A stretch of DNA of 64,000 bases, from assembly GCA_036306585.1 (NCBI GenBank), contig JAXJZF010000002.1, positions 310,001-374,000 of the forward strand. Direction: 5' to 3'. This DNA is from Aphodovivens sp036306585. Lineage in GTDB: Bacteria; Actinomycetota; Coriobacteriia; Coriobacteriales; Eggerthellaceae. This document shows positions 63,298 to 64,000 of the stretch, piece by piece (within the stretch, counting starts at the first letter, position 1; each line of letters begins with the position of its first letter). The notes under the pieces were generated by a model that saw only the letters and a program-made list of their open reading frames with translations, ran no database searches and had not been told where the DNA came from. A program made the translations under genes and the position numbers.

Positions 63298-64000
63298 TCA
63301 GTCCTGCTCGGCTGCCTTGTTGACGCAGTTGATCGCGTTCAGGCAACGGGGGAAGCCCAGGTAAGGCACTAGTTGTGAAACCACCTTGATAAGGTAGTCG
63401 CGACCATTGCCCAGGTTCATGTTGCCTTTCGCATGCGAGGTGAGCTGCGGCTCGCAGCCGCCTTGCGCAGCCAGCAAGCAGAATGTAACCAGCTCGCGGT
63501 CGGCTAGGCTCAGGCCCTCGCGACTATACCAATCGCCGAAGCAATTGGAAGAAAGCCATTCATTGATGTGTCGGGTCTGCTCATCGCCCTGGTTGTACGA
63601 CTCGCGCATGTCCTCGCCGAAGATTTCGACTTGCAGCGCATTGCCTGCACGGCGGCGATCCTCATGGGCGACCGTCGCAGTGCCCTCAAGAGGCAGCTCG
63701 ATGCCATGGTTACGGAACACATCATTCATCAACGGGATGAACTTAAGCATACGGCCACTACCCTGGTAGGCAACGGACTGGTATACGACCTCCCGAATCT
63801 CGATAGGCTTCAATCCGAACTCCAGCGCAGCAGATACAAGCAACGGGAACACCGTGACGCTTTGGCATCCGATAAGGGCCGATATGACCGCGATGAACCG
63901 GGAGTGCGCATCCAGATCCGAGCTGTTAGGCACTTTGTCGAAAGCGAAGTTCTCGTAGATCGCCACGAACTCCGGATCGGTTTCGGCTAGCATCGAAGGA
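63298..64000 (-). CDS. Carboxymuconolactone decarboxylase (AhpD-like) family protein, possibly partial
   Basis: At least 231 residues in two CMD-type repeats, AVISALIGCQSVTVFPLLVSAAL with EIREVVYQSVAYQG, and LADRELVTFCLLAAQGG with SHAKGNMNLG. Family members act as decarboxylases or thiol peroxidase-like enzymes; the usual CxxC of AhpD is not present, so a redox role is doubtful. The ATG at 63993 has no ribosome binding site in the seven bases left, and the frame remains open to the window edge, so the true start may lie outside. Confidence 0.78.
   Translation of the reverse strand, partial: PSMLAETDPEFVAIYENFAFDKVPNSSDLDAHSRFIAVISALIGCQSVTVFPLLVSAALEFGLKPIEIREVVYQSVAYQGSGRMLKFIPLMNDVFRNHGIELPLEGTATVAHEDRRRAGNALQVEIFGEDMRESYNQGDEQTRHINEWLSSNCFGDWYSREGLSLADRELVTFCLLAAQGGCEPQLTSHAKGNMNLGNGRDYLIKVVSQLVPYLGFPRCLNAINCVNKAAEQD

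Overview
The window reads as a contiguous piece of a GC-rich (about 60% by eye), anaerobic, Gram-positive-type bacterial chromosome. The gene content points to a Coriobacteriia/Eggerthellales-like actinobacterium: indolepyruvate:ferredoxin oxidoreductase with a PaaK-type CoA ligase and an ACT protein, a six-subunit Ech-type [NiFe] hydrogenase, an archaeal-style split glutamate synthase beside a type III glutamine synthetase, VanW and FHA/Ser-Thr kinase genes, and RpoD with a long acidic N-terminus. The taxon is an inference from content; no rRNA is present. I see no prophage, transposase, CRISPR array or plasmid gene.

Layout. 1-8.9 kb (leftward): iorB (cut by the window edge), iorA, a zinc-ribbon/FHA protein, a D-Ala-D-Ala carboxypeptidase, a tandem-ACT protein, a PaaK-like ligase, a VanW-family wall protein and pgsA; much of it is tightly spaced. 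9.0-14.5 kb (leftward): echABCDEF in canonical order. 14.8-15.5 kb: tRNA-Pro and a gene-free stretch with a long inverted repeat. 15.5-18 kb (rightward): an APC permease and a proline-iminopeptidase-like hydrolase. 18-26.3 kb (leftward): glycosyltransferase, coaBC, hemH, an RluD-type synthase, lspA, ileS. 26.5-35.2 kb (rightward): DegV protein, the five-gene split glutamate synthase, and glnA type III; this is the nitrogen-assimilation block. 35.4-47.7 kb (leftward): dinB, a small zinc ribbon, two tRNAs, trpS, an RlmK-like methyltransferase, rpoD, a three-gene FHA/kinase/membrane-protein module, and priA. 47.8-50 kb (rightward): an ABC-class ATPase with an RG-rich N-terminus. 50-53.1 kb (leftward): metK behind a SAM-I-type riboswitch, and an NSS-family transporter. 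53.4-57.6 kb (rightward): an ATP-grasp-like protein, a DUF1461 membrane protein fused in frame to glutamyl-tRNA synthetase, and a PaaI thioesterase. 57.6-64 kb (leftward): M19 dipeptidase, EamA transporter, mfd and a carboxymuconolactone-decarboxylase-family gene that may run off the edge.

How the genes work together. IOR, the CoA ligase and the ACT protein suggest oxidation of aromatic amino acids through arylpyruvates to aryl-acetyl-CoA and aryl acids with reduced ferredoxin as output. The Ech complex could oxidise that ferredoxin, make H2 and pump ions. Glutamine synthetase and the split glutamate synthase form the GS/GOGAT cycle.

The observations I would check first are the in-frame DUF1461-GltX fusion with its own internal ribosome binding site, the RG-repeat extension on the ABC-class ATPase, the metK riboswitch whose P1 helix reaches into the Shine-Dalgarno sequence, the FHA/kinase/membrane module, and a recurring extended -10 element (TGnTAnnnT), one copy of which would make priA leaderless.
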